Assembly: GCF_965227785.1 (NCBI RefSeq)
Contig: NZ_OZ245785.1
Coordinates: 2,790,001 to 2,854,000, forward strand
Source: Gracilimonas sp965227785
Lineage (GTDB): Bacteria > Bacteroidota > Rhodothermia > Balneolales > Balneolaceae
Length of the DNA: 64,000 nt
Reading direction: 5' to 3'
In this document: piece by piece, positions 17,101 to 25,088 of the stretch
Numbering within the stretch: the stretch's first letter is position 1
Layout: every line of letters begins with the position of its first letter
Notes under the pieces: model-generated
Told to the model about the DNA's origin: nothing
Seen by the model: the letters and a program-made list of their open reading frames with translations, nothing else
The model's database searches: none
Program-made: the position numbers and the translations under genes

Positions 17101-17864
17101 AAGATACGTTCCTGGTGGGTTATGTAATCTTCGATAAGTTAGATGGCTTTGCTGAAATTGAAGTGGTAGAAAATGCCAGACGTGCTATTGAAGAGAGTGT
17201 GAACTCCGGTAACATAGCGGTTCCCGCAGGTATCAATTTTGAATTCGCGGGCAACTATGAGAATCAGGTACGAGCTGAGAAACGGCTAAGCATTATTTTG
17301 CCTATTGCGCTGGTCATTATCTTCCTGATCATGTATTTCCAATTTCGGTCTGTGGCTACTACATCCATGATCTTCAGTAGCATTTTTGTGGCCTGGGCGG
17401 GGGGATTTCTACTTGTTTGGCTCTACGGTCAGGGATGGTTTCTGAATTTTGATCTATTTGGTCAAAATCTTCGGGATCTGTTTCAAATGGGAACCGTAAA
17501 CTTAAGTGTGGCTGTGTGGGTGGGTTTCATCGCCTTATTTGGAATAGCGGCTGACGGAGGTGTAGTAATGGCAACCTATCTCGACCAATTGTTTGATCGC
17601 AAGAAGCCGAAGACATCGGCTGAATTACGAGAAGTGGTGATAGAGGCAAGTACACGCAGAATTCGCCCGACACTCATGACGACAGCTACCACCATCCTTG
17701 CTTTGTTACCCGTCCTAACATCCACTGGCAGAGGCTCGGATATTATGGTGCCTATGGCAATCCCGAGTGTAGGTGGCATGTTCCTGCAAATCATCACATT
17801 ACTGGTTATACCGGTCCTTTATTACATGTGGAAAGAATTTAAAATGAAAAAAGAATTGTCATGA
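14106..17864 (+). CDS. cusA: CusA/CzcA family heavy-metal RND efflux pump (copper/silver type)
   Basis: From ATG 14106 the protein has 1252 residues (a TTG at 14079 would add nine). It is the inner-membrane proton antiporter of a tripartite efflux pump. RND features are PVDAIPNLGENQQIV, the TM4 motif SGIAIAIGTIVDMGVILSEN, EGKLFKPLAYTKTFALI and, near the end, FGIAADGGVVMATYLDQ. The TM4 segment has AIAIG where CzcA-type pumps have DFG, and this together with the neighbouring multicopper oxidase and CopB points to Cu/Ag. It is about 200 residues longer than CusA, with about four extra hydrophobic segments (15,690-16,110) and a charged insert near 16,430-16,600. The stop overlaps the next start (ATGA). 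Confidence 0.93.
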   Translation: MLNKTIRFFLENKLVAVLFLLVLVGWGLAVAPFNWNLDFLPRDRVPVDAIPNLGENQQIVYTDWEGQSPQDIEDQVTYPLTTQLLTVPGIKTVRSNSMTGLSIIYIIFEEDVDYYWSRSRILEKLNSLPAGTIPQTAKPALGPDATGLGQIFWYTLEGRDQNGDPAGGWDPQELRSIQDFYVKYGLSGAQGVAEVASIGGYVKEYQIDIDPNKLKTYGVTLPEVIDAVRKTNAETGARTIEMNNVEYLVRGIGYIENLEDLESAVVKVVDNTPIRIQDVAFVSMGPAPRRGVLDKAGAEAVGGVVVARQGANPQQVIDNIKAQIKEISAGLPVKTLQDGTESQVTIVPFYDRSTLISETLGTLEEALTLQILITIIVIVIMVLNLRTSVLISAMLPIAVLMTFIAMKYFGVDANIVALSGIAIAIGTIVDMGVILSENMLRHLEEMEEDESLLEVIYNATVEVAGAVLTAITTTIVSFLPVFTMIAAEGKLFKPLAYTKTFALIASIIITITLIPPFAHWFFGLKINNKKLKLSWNGLLVIGGFIAMLTVSGWGGLLIMGFGLINGVGFFLGEEYHKRIPILNNVLSVVVVTWLLTEYWLPFGPSVSFAGNLFFIVLVIALILATFWLIIKYYQPIISWCLDHKKIFLTLPSFFVIFGVVIWLGFATTFGFVAKSFNTVGVDISETSVWTSASEAFPGLGEEFMPALDEGAFLLMPTTMPHAGVEEAEDVMRKIDLSVNSIPEVEMVVGKMGRAESALDPAPISMFENVIQYKSEYKTDENGRRMRFEVNDSGEFVRGEDGELIPDENGKYYRQWRDHIHSPDDIWDEIVAAARIPGTTSAPKLQPIETRLVMLQSGMRAPMGVKVKGSDLQEIENFGLQLEDVLKNAEGVKASSVFAERIVGKPYLEVHWNREQLARYGLSVQDVQQFMSMGVGGMAVSTSVEGRERYPIRVRFARELRDNPEALNELLVPTKTGVQVPLSQLAEIKYRQGPQAIKSEDTFLVGYVIFDKLDGFAEIEVVENARRAIEESVNSGNIAVPAGINFEFAGNYENQVRAEKRLSIILPIALVIIFLIMYFQFRSVATTSMIFSSIFVAWAGGFLLVWLYGQGWFLNFDLFGQNLRDLFQMGTVNLSVAVWVGFIALFGIAADGGVVMATYLDQLFDRKKPKTSAELREVVIEASTRRIRPTLMTTATTILALLPVLTSTGRGSDIMVPMAIPSVGGMFLQIITLLVIPVLYYMWKEFKMKKELS

Positions 17865-19210
17865 AAGAAGAAAATCGATTAAGGAACATTGAATATCCAA
17901 TATTGAGCAGGATGGAAAGAAAGTCTTCAGCACTCTTTGCGAAACATCTGCACGCTCTGCTATTAATTGTATTACTTGGCATAATTGCACTGCCTTTTAC
18001 CGTGCAAGCTCAAACTATTGCCGAATACCAACAACAAGCAGCTAAGAATAATCCCGAGTTGAAGGCTGAATATCAGCACTATCTATCAGCTCTTGAAGAA
18101 AGTCCTATTGTTGGTACTTTGCCCGATCCGGAAGTTGCTTTTGCCTATTTCATCAGTCCGATTGAAACCAGATTGGGACCACAACAAGCAAGGATTTCAC
18201 TAACCCAAATGTTTCCCTGGTTTGGGAGCCTCTCAGATAAACGATCAATATCGGAATCGCAGGCTAAAGCACAATACGAAGTGTTTCAGGAGACCCGAAA
18301 TCGACTGTTTTATCAAACCGAGAAAGCACTTATTGAACTTTATGAGTTGGACCAAAGCTTGGAGATTGCCAACGAAAACCTCGACATCCTAAACTCATTA
18401 GTGGAGATAAGTTTGAGCCGATATGAAACAGATCAGGCTTCGCAGGTGGATGTGTTACGGGCACAAATCGAACAGGAAGACCTGAAGACGCAAATTGCTT
18501 TGCTTGAAGACAACCGGAACGTGTTAATTCAAAAGGTGAATGAGCTTTTGAATGCTGAGGAAGAACAGGTGATCGCCTTACCGGATACGTTAATCCCTGA
18601 AATGAGTATAGAAAGCGAGCCGGAATTACTGAATAAATTGGTTCAACAAAACCCGGCATTAAATCGCCTTAAATATCAGGAGGACTCCGCCCGCGAAATG
18701 AAAACGCTGGCAGTAAAAGACGGGAAACCATCCTTTGGCGTAGGTCTGGATTATATCTTCACCGGAGAACGCTCAGATGTACCAACGCTAGCTGATAATG
18801 GCAAAGATGCCATCATGGCCAGAGCCAGTTTCAAAATTCCCCTGTTCCGAAATAAATACAATGCCAAGGTTCAACAAGCAGAGCTGAATATTCAATCAGT
18901 ACAGTCGCAAATAACAGACAAAGAGAACAAGCTGGAAACAGATTTATCCTCTTCGCTGAGGGACTATTATGATGCGCGGCGGCGGTTTGACTTGTATGAC
19001 CAGAAGCAGATTCAACGGGTTAATCAGGCACTGAGCATTATGACACAGAACTATTCAACCGACAGTTCCAATTTTGAAGAAATTCTACGGATGCAGCGCA
19101 AGCTTTTGGGTTATCAACTTAGCCGTATTCAGGCTTTGGTAGATATGCAGGTTTCATCGGCTTTCATCGATTACCTGACGGGCAAGCACAACATTAATCT
19201 AAATAAATAG
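17861..19210 (+). CDS. TolC-family outer membrane efflux protein
   Basis: The protein has 449 residues. An unusually long charged N-terminus precedes a signal peptide (HALLLIVLLGIIALPFTVQA, then QTIAEY); an in-frame ATG at 17912 would give a more normal leader, but the 4-bp ATGA overlap with the pump favours 17861. The mature part shows two TolC repeats of long helices and short strands, with AKNNPELKAEYQHYLSALE, SLSRYETDQASQVDVLRAQIE and a closing FIDYLTG. It should form the outer membrane channel for the CusA-type pump. It is part of the cusA-tolC-adaptor operon. Confidence 0.92.
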   Translation: MKEENRLRNIEYPILSRMERKSSALFAKHLHALLLIVLLGIIALPFTVQAQTIAEYQQQAAKNNPELKAEYQHYLSALEESPIVGTLPDPEVAFAYFISPIETRLGPQQARISLTQMFPWFGSLSDKRSISESQAKAQYEVFQETRNRLFYQTEKALIELYELDQSLEIANENLDILNSLVEISLSRYETDQASQVDVLRAQIEQEDLKTQIALLEDNRNVLIQKVNELLNAEEEQVIALPDTLIPEMSIESEPELLNKLVQQNPALNRLKYQEDSAREMKTLAVKDGKPSFGVGLDYIFTGERSDVPTLADNGKDAIMARASFKIPLFRNKYNAKVQQAELNIQSVQSQITDKENKLETDLSSSLRDYYDARRRFDLYDQKQIQRVNQALSIMTQNYSTDSSNFEEILRMQRKLLGYQLSRIQALVDMQVSSAFIDYLTGKHNINLNK

Positions 19211-19283
19211 ACGTGTGATTTGAGCCATGAATAGTAAGAAAAACTAATCACTACTCTAATCTCACAACTCAATACTTACAACT

Positions 19284-20999
19284 ATGAAAACAAAAAACAT
19301 ACTTATTTACTCTGGACTTATACTGGGTGGACTCTTACTCGGCTACCTATTTTTCGGAGGGACTTCGGAACCACAAACACTTGAAGAGCATATATCAGAA
19401 ACCCACACTGATGAGGAAGGCAATGTGGTTTATACGTGCAGTATGCACCCTCAGATAAGAGAAAGCGAGCCAGGAAATTGTCCAATTTGTGGCATGGAGT
19501 TAATTCCGGCTAATGATCTTGATGACAGTGACTCAGAATCGCTCAACCCGAACGCTGTTACATTCTCGAAAGCCGCACTTGCGCTTGCTGAGGTTGAAAC
19601 CACTCCGGTTAAAAAAGGAGTCCCAGTGGTTGAAACCCGGTTGCCGGGCAAAGTGGTTGTAAATCAGAACTTGGTATCGAATGTGACGGCTCACTTCCCC
19701 GGTCGTATTCGGGAGTTATATGTAGATTATACCGGTGATTACGTCCGTAAAGGTCAAAAACTGGTTTCTATTTATTCTTCGGAGTTAATTACGGCACAAA
19801 GTGAACTTTTGGAAACAGCCCGGTTCAAAGAACAAAACCCTCGATTATATGAGTCTGCCCGGCGAAAGCTATTGCTTTGGGAATTTCCGGAAGAGACCAT
19901 TAACCAGATCGAACAATCAGGAGAAGTGATGGAAGAGTTAGACTTTTTCTCACCAGTATCTGGCTATGTATCACAGATCAATATCTCTCGGGAAGACCAT
20001 ATTCAGGAAGGCTCCATGCTATATCGTATCGCAAAACTTTCTGAGGTATGGATTGAATTTGAGGCGTATGAATCGTCAGTCAATAATTTAAAAATCGGAG
20101 ATAAAATTGATTTTACGGTGAGCTCCATTCCTGGACACACCTATACCGGTGAAGTCAGCTTTATCCAGCCTTTTTTAAATGATAAATCCCGAACAGTAGA
20201 AATACGTATTACTGTTGATAATCCGAGAAAAGAGATGAAACCCGGCATGTTTGCTGAAGGAGTTATTTCTTCTCAATCAGACCAAGAACAGCAACTTCTT
20301 ATCCCCCGAAGTGCTGTGCTATGGACCGGAGAAAGGTCCATTGTGTTTGTGGATGTTTCTACAGCTGAAACTCCTGCTTTTGAAGCAAGGGAAGTTGCAT
20401 TAGGCAAAAGGGCTGGTAACGAATATGTAATTGAATCTGGACTGGAAGTTGGTGAGCGTGTGGTAACAAACGGCACATTTAAAGTGGACGCAGCCGCACA
20501 GCTTAGCGATAAACTCAGTATGATGAATAGAGAGCCGGGCTCAGGAGCAAATCGCGGGGCACATGATCACGGGGCTATGGACATGAATAACGGTGAAATG
20601 AATATGGACGACGGCGATATGAATGAATCCACTATGGATACAACTGAAGATCATTCAAATCATGAAATGGATAAAAGCCTTGAGGCATTAGTACCCCAGT
20701 ACTTGAAACTTCGGGAAGCACTGTCCAAAGATGATTTTGAAACGGCTAAAGAACATGTCCGAGTGTTCTCAACAGATACATTCAGTGATATTGAAGAGCT
20801 CAGAGCCGAGTTCAAATCCATTTCAGAAACGCTTATTTCACGAATTGAAGAAGAAGGATATGAAGGAGCACTGTTCAAGCAATATTGCCCTATGTACGGT
20901 GGTGGAAGTACCTGGATAAGTGACAAAAAAGATATTGAAAACCCTTTTTATGGATCTCAAATGCACAACTGCGGAGAAACAGTTGAGCAGATGAATTAA
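19284..20999 (+). CDS. cusB: RND periplasmic adaptor (CusB-like) with metal-binding and DUF3347-like domains
   Basis: The protein has 571 residues with an N-terminal membrane anchor or signal (residues 6-25). Residues 49-76 form a heavy-metal-binding YHS-like motif, YTCSMHP...NCPICGMELIP, with C52, H55, C66 and C69. The adaptor core follows: VTAHFPGRIRELYVDYTGDY (lipoyl/barrel-sandwich), a helical hairpin, and the beta-barrel around FDFTVSS-like strands and GEVSFIQPFL. A Met/Asp/His-rich linker (about 415-465) leads to a DUF3347-like C-terminal domain (about 470-571) containing YLKLREALSKDDFETAKEH, KQYCPMYGGG and SQMHNCGE. The Met, His and Cys ligands fit copper capture and delivery to CusA. 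Confidence 0.9.
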   Translation: MKTKNILIYSGLILGGLLLGYLFFGGTSEPQTLEEHISETHTDEEGNVVYTCSMHPQIRESEPGNCPICGMELIPANDLDDSDSESLNPNAVTFSKAALALAEVETTPVKKGVPVVETRLPGKVVVNQNLVSNVTAHFPGRIRELYVDYTGDYVRKGQKLVSIYSSELITAQSELLETARFKEQNPRLYESARRKLLLWEFPEETINQIEQSGEVMEELDFFSPVSGYVSQINISREDHIQEGSMLYRIAKLSEVWIEFEAYESSVNNLKIGDKIDFTVSSIPGHTYTGEVSFIQPFLNDKSRTVEIRITVDNPRKEMKPGMFAEGVISSQSDQEQQLLIPRSAVLWTGERSIVFVDVSTAETPAFEAREVALGKRAGNEYVIESGLEVGERVVTNGTFKVDAAAQLSDKLSMMNREPGSGANRGAHDHGAMDMNNGEMNMDDGDMNESTMDTTEDHSNHEMDKSLEALVPQYLKLREALSKDDFETAKEHVRVFSTDTFSDIEELRAEFKSISETLISRIEEEGYEGALFKQYCPMYGGGSTWISDKKDIENPFYGSQMHNCGETVEQMN

Positions 21000-21024
21000 T
21001 GTATAAATCAAAAACGGAGGTATC

Positions 21025-21366
21025 ATGAAATTAGTAAAAGCATACATACGCCCCATGCTGCTTGAAGAAGTGTATAAAGCGCTACGTTCTGAAGGCCATT
21101 GTTGCATAACGGTTTTCAGAGGAGAAGGAGCAGGTCAATATACCGATCCTGACCATGCCCATGGCTCTTTGCAATTCCCGGCGATGCACTCCAAAGTTGT
21201 GAAAATAGAAATAGCAGCGGTAGACGAAGATGTCAATTCTATTATTGAAATCATTCAACAAACTGCTTCAACAGGTTCGCGCGGAGATGGAATTATATTT
21301 GTCATGCCTATTGAGAATATGATTAGAATCAGGGATGGTGAGGAAGGACCTAAAGTAATAGAATAA
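21025..21366 (+). CDS. PII-like signalling protein linked to the copper RND pump
   Basis: The protein has 113 residues. The ferredoxin-like PII fold is shown by the start KLVKAYIRPMLLEEVYKAL and the C-terminal PII signature TGSRGDGIIFVMPIENMIRIR, which in canonical GlnB/GlnK binds ATP. The T-loop region is divergent: it lacks the uridylylated Tyr context and carries several His (DPDHAHGS, PAMHSK) plus CC near residue 30. It therefore resembles the PII subgroup described beside heavy-metal efflux pumps (PII-NG) rather than a nitrogen regulator. A strong GGAGG lies 5 nt before the ATG, unusual here. It is the fourth gene of the copper pump operon. Confidence 0.85.
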   Translation: MKLVKAYIRPMLLEEVYKALRSEGHCCITVFRGEGAGQYTDPDHAHGSLQFPAMHSKVVKIEIAAVDEDVNSIIEIIQQTASTGSRGDGIIFVMPIENMIRIRDGEEGPKVIE

Positions 21367-21471
21367 TAGGCTTACACAAAATAAACGGTAAGTATTAATC
21401 ATCATTGTATAAGCTAACCCCTTAGATAAATGATATTTTAAGTAAAGCAAACTTTACAAAACCATAAGATT

Positions 21472-21948
21472 ATGAGAAAGATAAAATCAATCGCTCTGTT
21501 ACTGGCAATAAGTTTAGGTCTAACCGTAACCGCTGTGGCCCAGCAACAAAATATGGAGGAGAAAAAGCAGCAAATGATGACCATGATGCAGGACTCATCT
21601 ATGCAATCCATGATGATGGATCACATGATGAATAACCCTGAAATGCGAGCCAAGATGATGCAGAGAAAGATAAAATCACAAAAGATGGATCATTCAAAAA
21701 TGATGGAAAACATGAACTCCATGATGAACAATCCTGAAATGAAAGAACGCATGAAAAAGCATATGGAAATGATGCAATCTATGATCAATGGCAACATGGA
21801 TCAATCAAAAATGATGTCTATGAAAGCAGATTCTTCTATGATGAACATGCATATGATGTGTATGCAAATGATGCAGGGAGGTATGATGGATTCGGGAATG
21901 AAGATGAAATCAGATTCTACCGATAATAAAGGTATGAACCATCATTAG
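21472..21948 (+). CDS. Methionine-rich exported protein
   Basis: The protein has 158 residues, of which about 44 are Met. After a signal peptide (IKSIALLLAISLGLTVTAVAQ) the mature part is repetitive, with MMNNPEM(R/K) twice and DHSKMM/DQSKMM repeats, and ends in NHH. Only one Cys is present. Methionine-rich periplasmic proteins (for example the Met-rich parts of CopA, PcoE or CusF-like carriers) bind Cu(I)/Ag(I). Its place between the copper pump and a multicopper oxidase supports a copper-buffer role. No named family was recognised, and low complexity makes homology searches unreliable. Confidence 0.75.
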   Translation: MRKIKSIALLLAISLGLTVTAVAQQQNMEEKKQQMMTMMQDSSMQSMMMDHMMNNPEMRAKMMQRKIKSQKMDHSKMMENMNSMMNNPEMKERMKKHMEMMQSMINGNMDQSKMMSMKADSSMMNMHMMCMQMMQGGMMDSGMKMKSDSTDNKGMNHH

Positions 21949-21960
21949 TAAAAAATTAAA

Positions 21961-21987
21961 CGGGGATGCACTACGATGACATTCCCG
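21961..21987. other. Intercistronic hairpin before the multicopper oxidase
   Basis: CGGGGATG (21961-21968) and CATTCCCG (21980-21987) pair with one mismatch around an 11-nt loop. No T-run follows. It may stabilise or partly terminate the mRNA between the Met-rich gene and the oxidase. Confidence 0.35.
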
Positions 21988-22007
21988 AATTCTAAAACTT
22001 CAAATTT

Positions 22008-23474
22008 ATGAAAAGAAAACAATTTTTACGCAGAGTAGGTCTTGGAACTGGTGCATTAGCCCTATCACCTTGGTTAACATCCTGCTTAACTTTTTCTGAC
22101 GATGAGTTGCAGGGTTCTTTTAGAAACAGATTGCCTTTTCCGGGTCAAATAACCAATCCTTCGTTTAATTTATCTGCCTCTTCTGCAGAAATAGAGCTAC
22201 CAGAATCGTTAAGTCTGGCTGCTTTTCAATTTAATAATTCAGTTCCAGGTCCAACAATTCGACATTTAAAGGGGCAGGAACTTAACATTCAGTTTACTAA
22301 TAATATAGGTCAGGAAAGCATTATTCACTGGCATGGACTCATTGTTCCCCCCGAAATGGATGGACATCCCAAAGATGCAATATCAGGAGGAGCCTATGAT
22401 TATGAATTCAGCCTGAATCAAAGAGCCGGCACCTATTGGTATCACCCGCATCCTCACAGAATAACAGGAGAGCAGGTTTACCGCGGGTTAGCAGGTTTTT
22501 TTATTATTGAGGATGACGAAGAAAAAGCGCTCAACTTACCCAGTGGTAACTACGAGATACCACTCGTTATTCAGGATCGGAGAGTAAGTGACTCTGGGCA
22601 GATTATTTATAACCCGTCTATGCCCGAACGGATGATGACTGGGTTTTTGGGAGATACAATCTTAGTTAACGGAGCGCCATCTCCTTACCATGAAGTTGAG
22701 CCTGGTGTGTATCGCTTGAGAGTATTAAATGGCTCAAATGCCCGGATTTATAATGTAGCGTTTCAAGATGATCTTTCCTTTATGGTCATTGGCACCGATG
22801 GAGGCCTTCTACCGGAAGCTATTGAGACCAATGAATTATTAATGGCCCCAGGGGAAAGAGCAGACATACTGGTAGACTTCTCTGGATTGAAGAAAAATAG
22901 TATTCACCTTATCAGTAAACCATTTGATGTGCCTTCCGGCGGCGGTATGATGGGAATGCAAAACATGATGGGGAGCTCCGGCCCCGAACAAGGCACTGGT
23001 TTTGATCTTGTGGAATTCAGGATTGATGGAGAATCTAAGCAAGAATCAGTGGACCTTCCCGGTCAGCTGTCTGAATCGACCTTTCCTGAAGCTTCATCTG
23101 CTGATCGTACCCGCCCCATTCGGTTGGACATGCAAATGATGAACGGCCATACCATTAATGGACGTCAGTTTGAGATGAAGCGAGTCGATGAACGTGTAGA
23201 GCAAGGAAGTACTGAAATTTGGGAGTTTATCAATAACTCAAACGTACCTCACCCCATGCACGTGCATGCCGTTCAGTTTAAAGTTCTTGATAGAAGTGGA
23301 AACAGAGGATTAACGCCTACCGAAACAGGTTGGAAGGACACGGTACTTGTCATGCCCGGCGAGACTGTTAGGGTCATCATGAGTTTCAATGCGCCAAAAG
23401 GCCTGTACGTTTTTCACTGCCATAACCTGGAGCACGAAGACAACGGCATGATGGCTAACCTGGAGATTATATAA
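22008..23474 (+). CDS. Multicopper oxidase (CueO/CopA-like)
   Basis: The protein has 488 residues. The N-terminus KRKQFLRRVGLGTGALAL has a twin-arginine-like region, followed by a possible lipobox (WLTSC). All copper motifs are present: IIHWHGLI (about residue 105), YWYHPHPH, PHPMHVHAVQF, and the C-terminal FHCHNLEHEDNGMM with the type 1 Cys, His and Met ligands. A Met-rich stretch (GGGMMGMQNMMGSSG) lies in the middle, as in cuprous oxidases such as CueO. It should oxidise toxic Cu(I) to Cu(II) outside the cytoplasm. It belongs to the copper block. Confidence 0.93.
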   Translation: MKRKQFLRRVGLGTGALALSPWLTSCLTFSDDELQGSFRNRLPFPGQITNPSFNLSASSAEIELPESLSLAAFQFNNSVPGPTIRHLKGQELNIQFTNNIGQESIIHWHGLIVPPEMDGHPKDAISGGAYDYEFSLNQRAGTYWYHPHPHRITGEQVYRGLAGFFIIEDDEEKALNLPSGNYEIPLVIQDRRVSDSGQIIYNPSMPERMMTGFLGDTILVNGAPSPYHEVEPGVYRLRVLNGSNARIYNVAFQDDLSFMVIGTDGGLLPEAIETNELLMAPGERADILVDFSGLKKNSIHLISKPFDVPSGGGMMGMQNMMGSSGPEQGTGFDLVEFRIDGESKQESVDLPGQLSESTFPEASSADRTRPIRLDMQMMNGHTINGRQFEMKRVDERVEQGSTEIWEFINNSNVPHPMHVHAVQFKVLDRSGNRGLTPTETGWKDTVLVMPGETVRVIMSFNAPKGLYVFHCHNLEHEDNGMMANLEII

Positions 23475-23534
23475 CCTTTTGGACACAACAATTAATTTCT
23501 GAACTCAATTATTTAAAACTTTGGATAACTAATT

Positions 23535-24605
23535 ATGGAATCTTTACTAACTCCTGAATGGGCTCCCAACATTCACCCACTGATCGTTCATTTTCCCATT
23601 GCGCTATTAGTGACGGCTGCATTGGCTAATTTTGTATCCCTTTTTATTCAAGAAAAATGGTGGGATGAAACAAAGAATACCATCCTTTATGTAGCAGGAG
23701 CACTTTTCGCCGGTGTCACCTATTACAGTGGCACCATTGCTGCAGATACGGTTTTTCTACCAGCTGAAGCACAATCGGTACTAAGTGAGCATTCTGACTG
23801 GGCGGAGTATCTTCTATGGTTCTTTGTAATATATGCTCTATTGAGAATCGCCTTTCATTGGCTTGATCTTTTTGAAAAGAAGAGCTTTAAGATCATTGCA
23901 TTCATTACAGTGCTACCGGGATTATTTATGGTATATGAAACGGCTGAGTATGGCGGTAAAATGGTATATGGATATGGAGCGGGAACCGGTCAATTATTAC
24001 AACAAGAAGAACTAGCCCTATCTGAAGTCACCGAAAGTACTACTGTTCCATCCTCCTTTATTACTAAAGATAATGGAGACTGGACCTGGGAGGTCAACTC
24101 AAATTCAGTAAGTGATCTAATCACTAACTTTCACTGGGTGGAAGGTTCTTTACAGGCATTAAAGCCAACTATAACTTCAAGCGGTAATCCGTTATTACAG
24201 CTTCAAGCTTCCGGGCAAGCAAATCTATTTGTAACCCATCAATCATACCAAAACATACAAGTTGATTACTACCTCAATCTGGATGATTTAGATGGAGAAA
24301 TAGAACTCATTCATCACCTGCAGGATGCAAGTAACTATGATTTTGTTTCACTGAATTCGGATGGGATTATTCGTCAAGGCAGAATCCAGAACGGGGAAAC
24401 AACCATTTTCGAAGAAGGCACCTATGAAACCGAGGGTCTGTTATTTCTACGGGTAGTGGCAGATGAAACGCACTTTCGCGGATATATTAACAGAGAGATG
24501 AAAGTTCACGGCCACGGGGATGCTCCGGAAAGTGGAAACGTAGGGCTAAAATTACAAGGCCAGGGATCAGTACTCGTATCTAAAATTGAAATGACGCAAC
24601 TCTAA
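23535..24605 (+). CDS. DUF2231 membrane protein fused to an extracytoplasmic beta-sandwich
   Basis: The protein has 356 residues. Residues about 10-150 hold four hydrophobic segments with the DUF2231 pattern IHPLIVHFPIALLVTAA and a late GGKMVYGYG motif. Residues about 165-356 look like a soluble beta-rich domain with WTWEVNSN, NLFVTHQSYQNIQVDYYLNL and GNVGLKLQGQGSVLVSKIEM, resembling LamG/DUF1080-type concanavalin folds. DUF2231 proteins often occur near haem or copper proteins, but their role is unknown. It sits between the multicopper oxidase and the SnoaL-like gene in the same direction. Confidence 0.75.
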   Translation: MESLLTPEWAPNIHPLIVHFPIALLVTAALANFVSLFIQEKWWDETKNTILYVAGALFAGVTYYSGTIAADTVFLPAEAQSVLSEHSDWAEYLLWFFVIYALLRIAFHWLDLFEKKSFKIIAFITVLPGLFMVYETAEYGGKMVYGYGAGTGQLLQQEELALSEVTESTTVPSSFITKDNGDWTWEVNSNSVSDLITNFHWVEGSLQALKPTITSSGNPLLQLQASGQANLFVTHQSYQNIQVDYYLNLDDLDGEIELIHHLQDASNYDFVSLNSDGIIRQGRIQNGETTIFEEGTYETEGLLFLRVVADETHFRGYINREMKVHGHGDAPESGNVGLKLQGQGSVLVSKIEMTQL

Positions 24606-24617
24606 AAAACTATCTCA

Positions 24618-25055
24618 ATGAAATCACTTATAAAAATATTTACTGTTCTTGTGTTTTTATCAGGAACCGTGATGGCTCAAACAAACCAAAAAGAAACCAA
24701 GGTTTTAGAAGCACTTGACAACTTTAAAACCGCCATTGTTGACAACGATTCTGATGCCGCGTCAAATGTAATGGCTGATAATGCCTTGATACTGGAAGGC
24801 AGCGGAATGGAAACGAAGAAAGAATATCTTTCCCATCACTTTCACTCTGATGGTAAATTTTTGAGTGCCATGGATCGTGAGATACTAACTCAAAAAATCA
24901 GCATTGAAGGAAATACAGCATGGGTCAGCACGGTTAGTTCCATGAAAGGAACGTATTCCGAAAGAGAAATAGACCTGACCTCTCTCGAACTTGCTGTATT
25001 AAAAAAAGAGGGTTCGGATTGGAAAATTACCGCCATTCACTGGTCATCCCGATAA
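24618..25055 (+). CDS. Exported SnoaL/NTF2-like (DUF4440-type) protein
   Basis: The protein has 145 residues with a signal peptide (LIKIFTVLVFLSGTVMAQ). The mature part follows an NTF2-like alpha+beta pattern: VLEALDNFKTAIVDNDSDAA, NALILEGSGMETKKEYLSHHF, AWVSTVSSMKG and a closing WKITAIHWSSR. Such cone folds bind small ligands or have varied enzymatic roles, and no active site can be assigned. Paired His in SHHFH could bind metal. It is in line with the DUF2231 and CopB genes of the copper block (13-bp and 34-bp gaps). Confidence 0.7.
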   Translation: MKSLIKIFTVLVFLSGTVMAQTNQKETKVLEALDNFKTAIVDNDSDAASNVMADNALILEGSGMETKKEYLSHHFHSDGKFLSAMDREILTQKISIEGNTAWVSTVSSMKGTYSEREIDLTSLELAVLKKEGSDWKITAIHWSSR

Positions 25056-25088
25056 GCAACAAACGATTTAATAAAAACGGAGTAAAAT

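Noticed and set aside
20500..20690. Repetitive Met/Asp codons in the copper adaptor as a tandem repeat or CRISPR-like array
   Set aside because: The repeats are codon-level low complexity in a coding linker. No regular repeat-spacer pattern was seen anywhere in the window.
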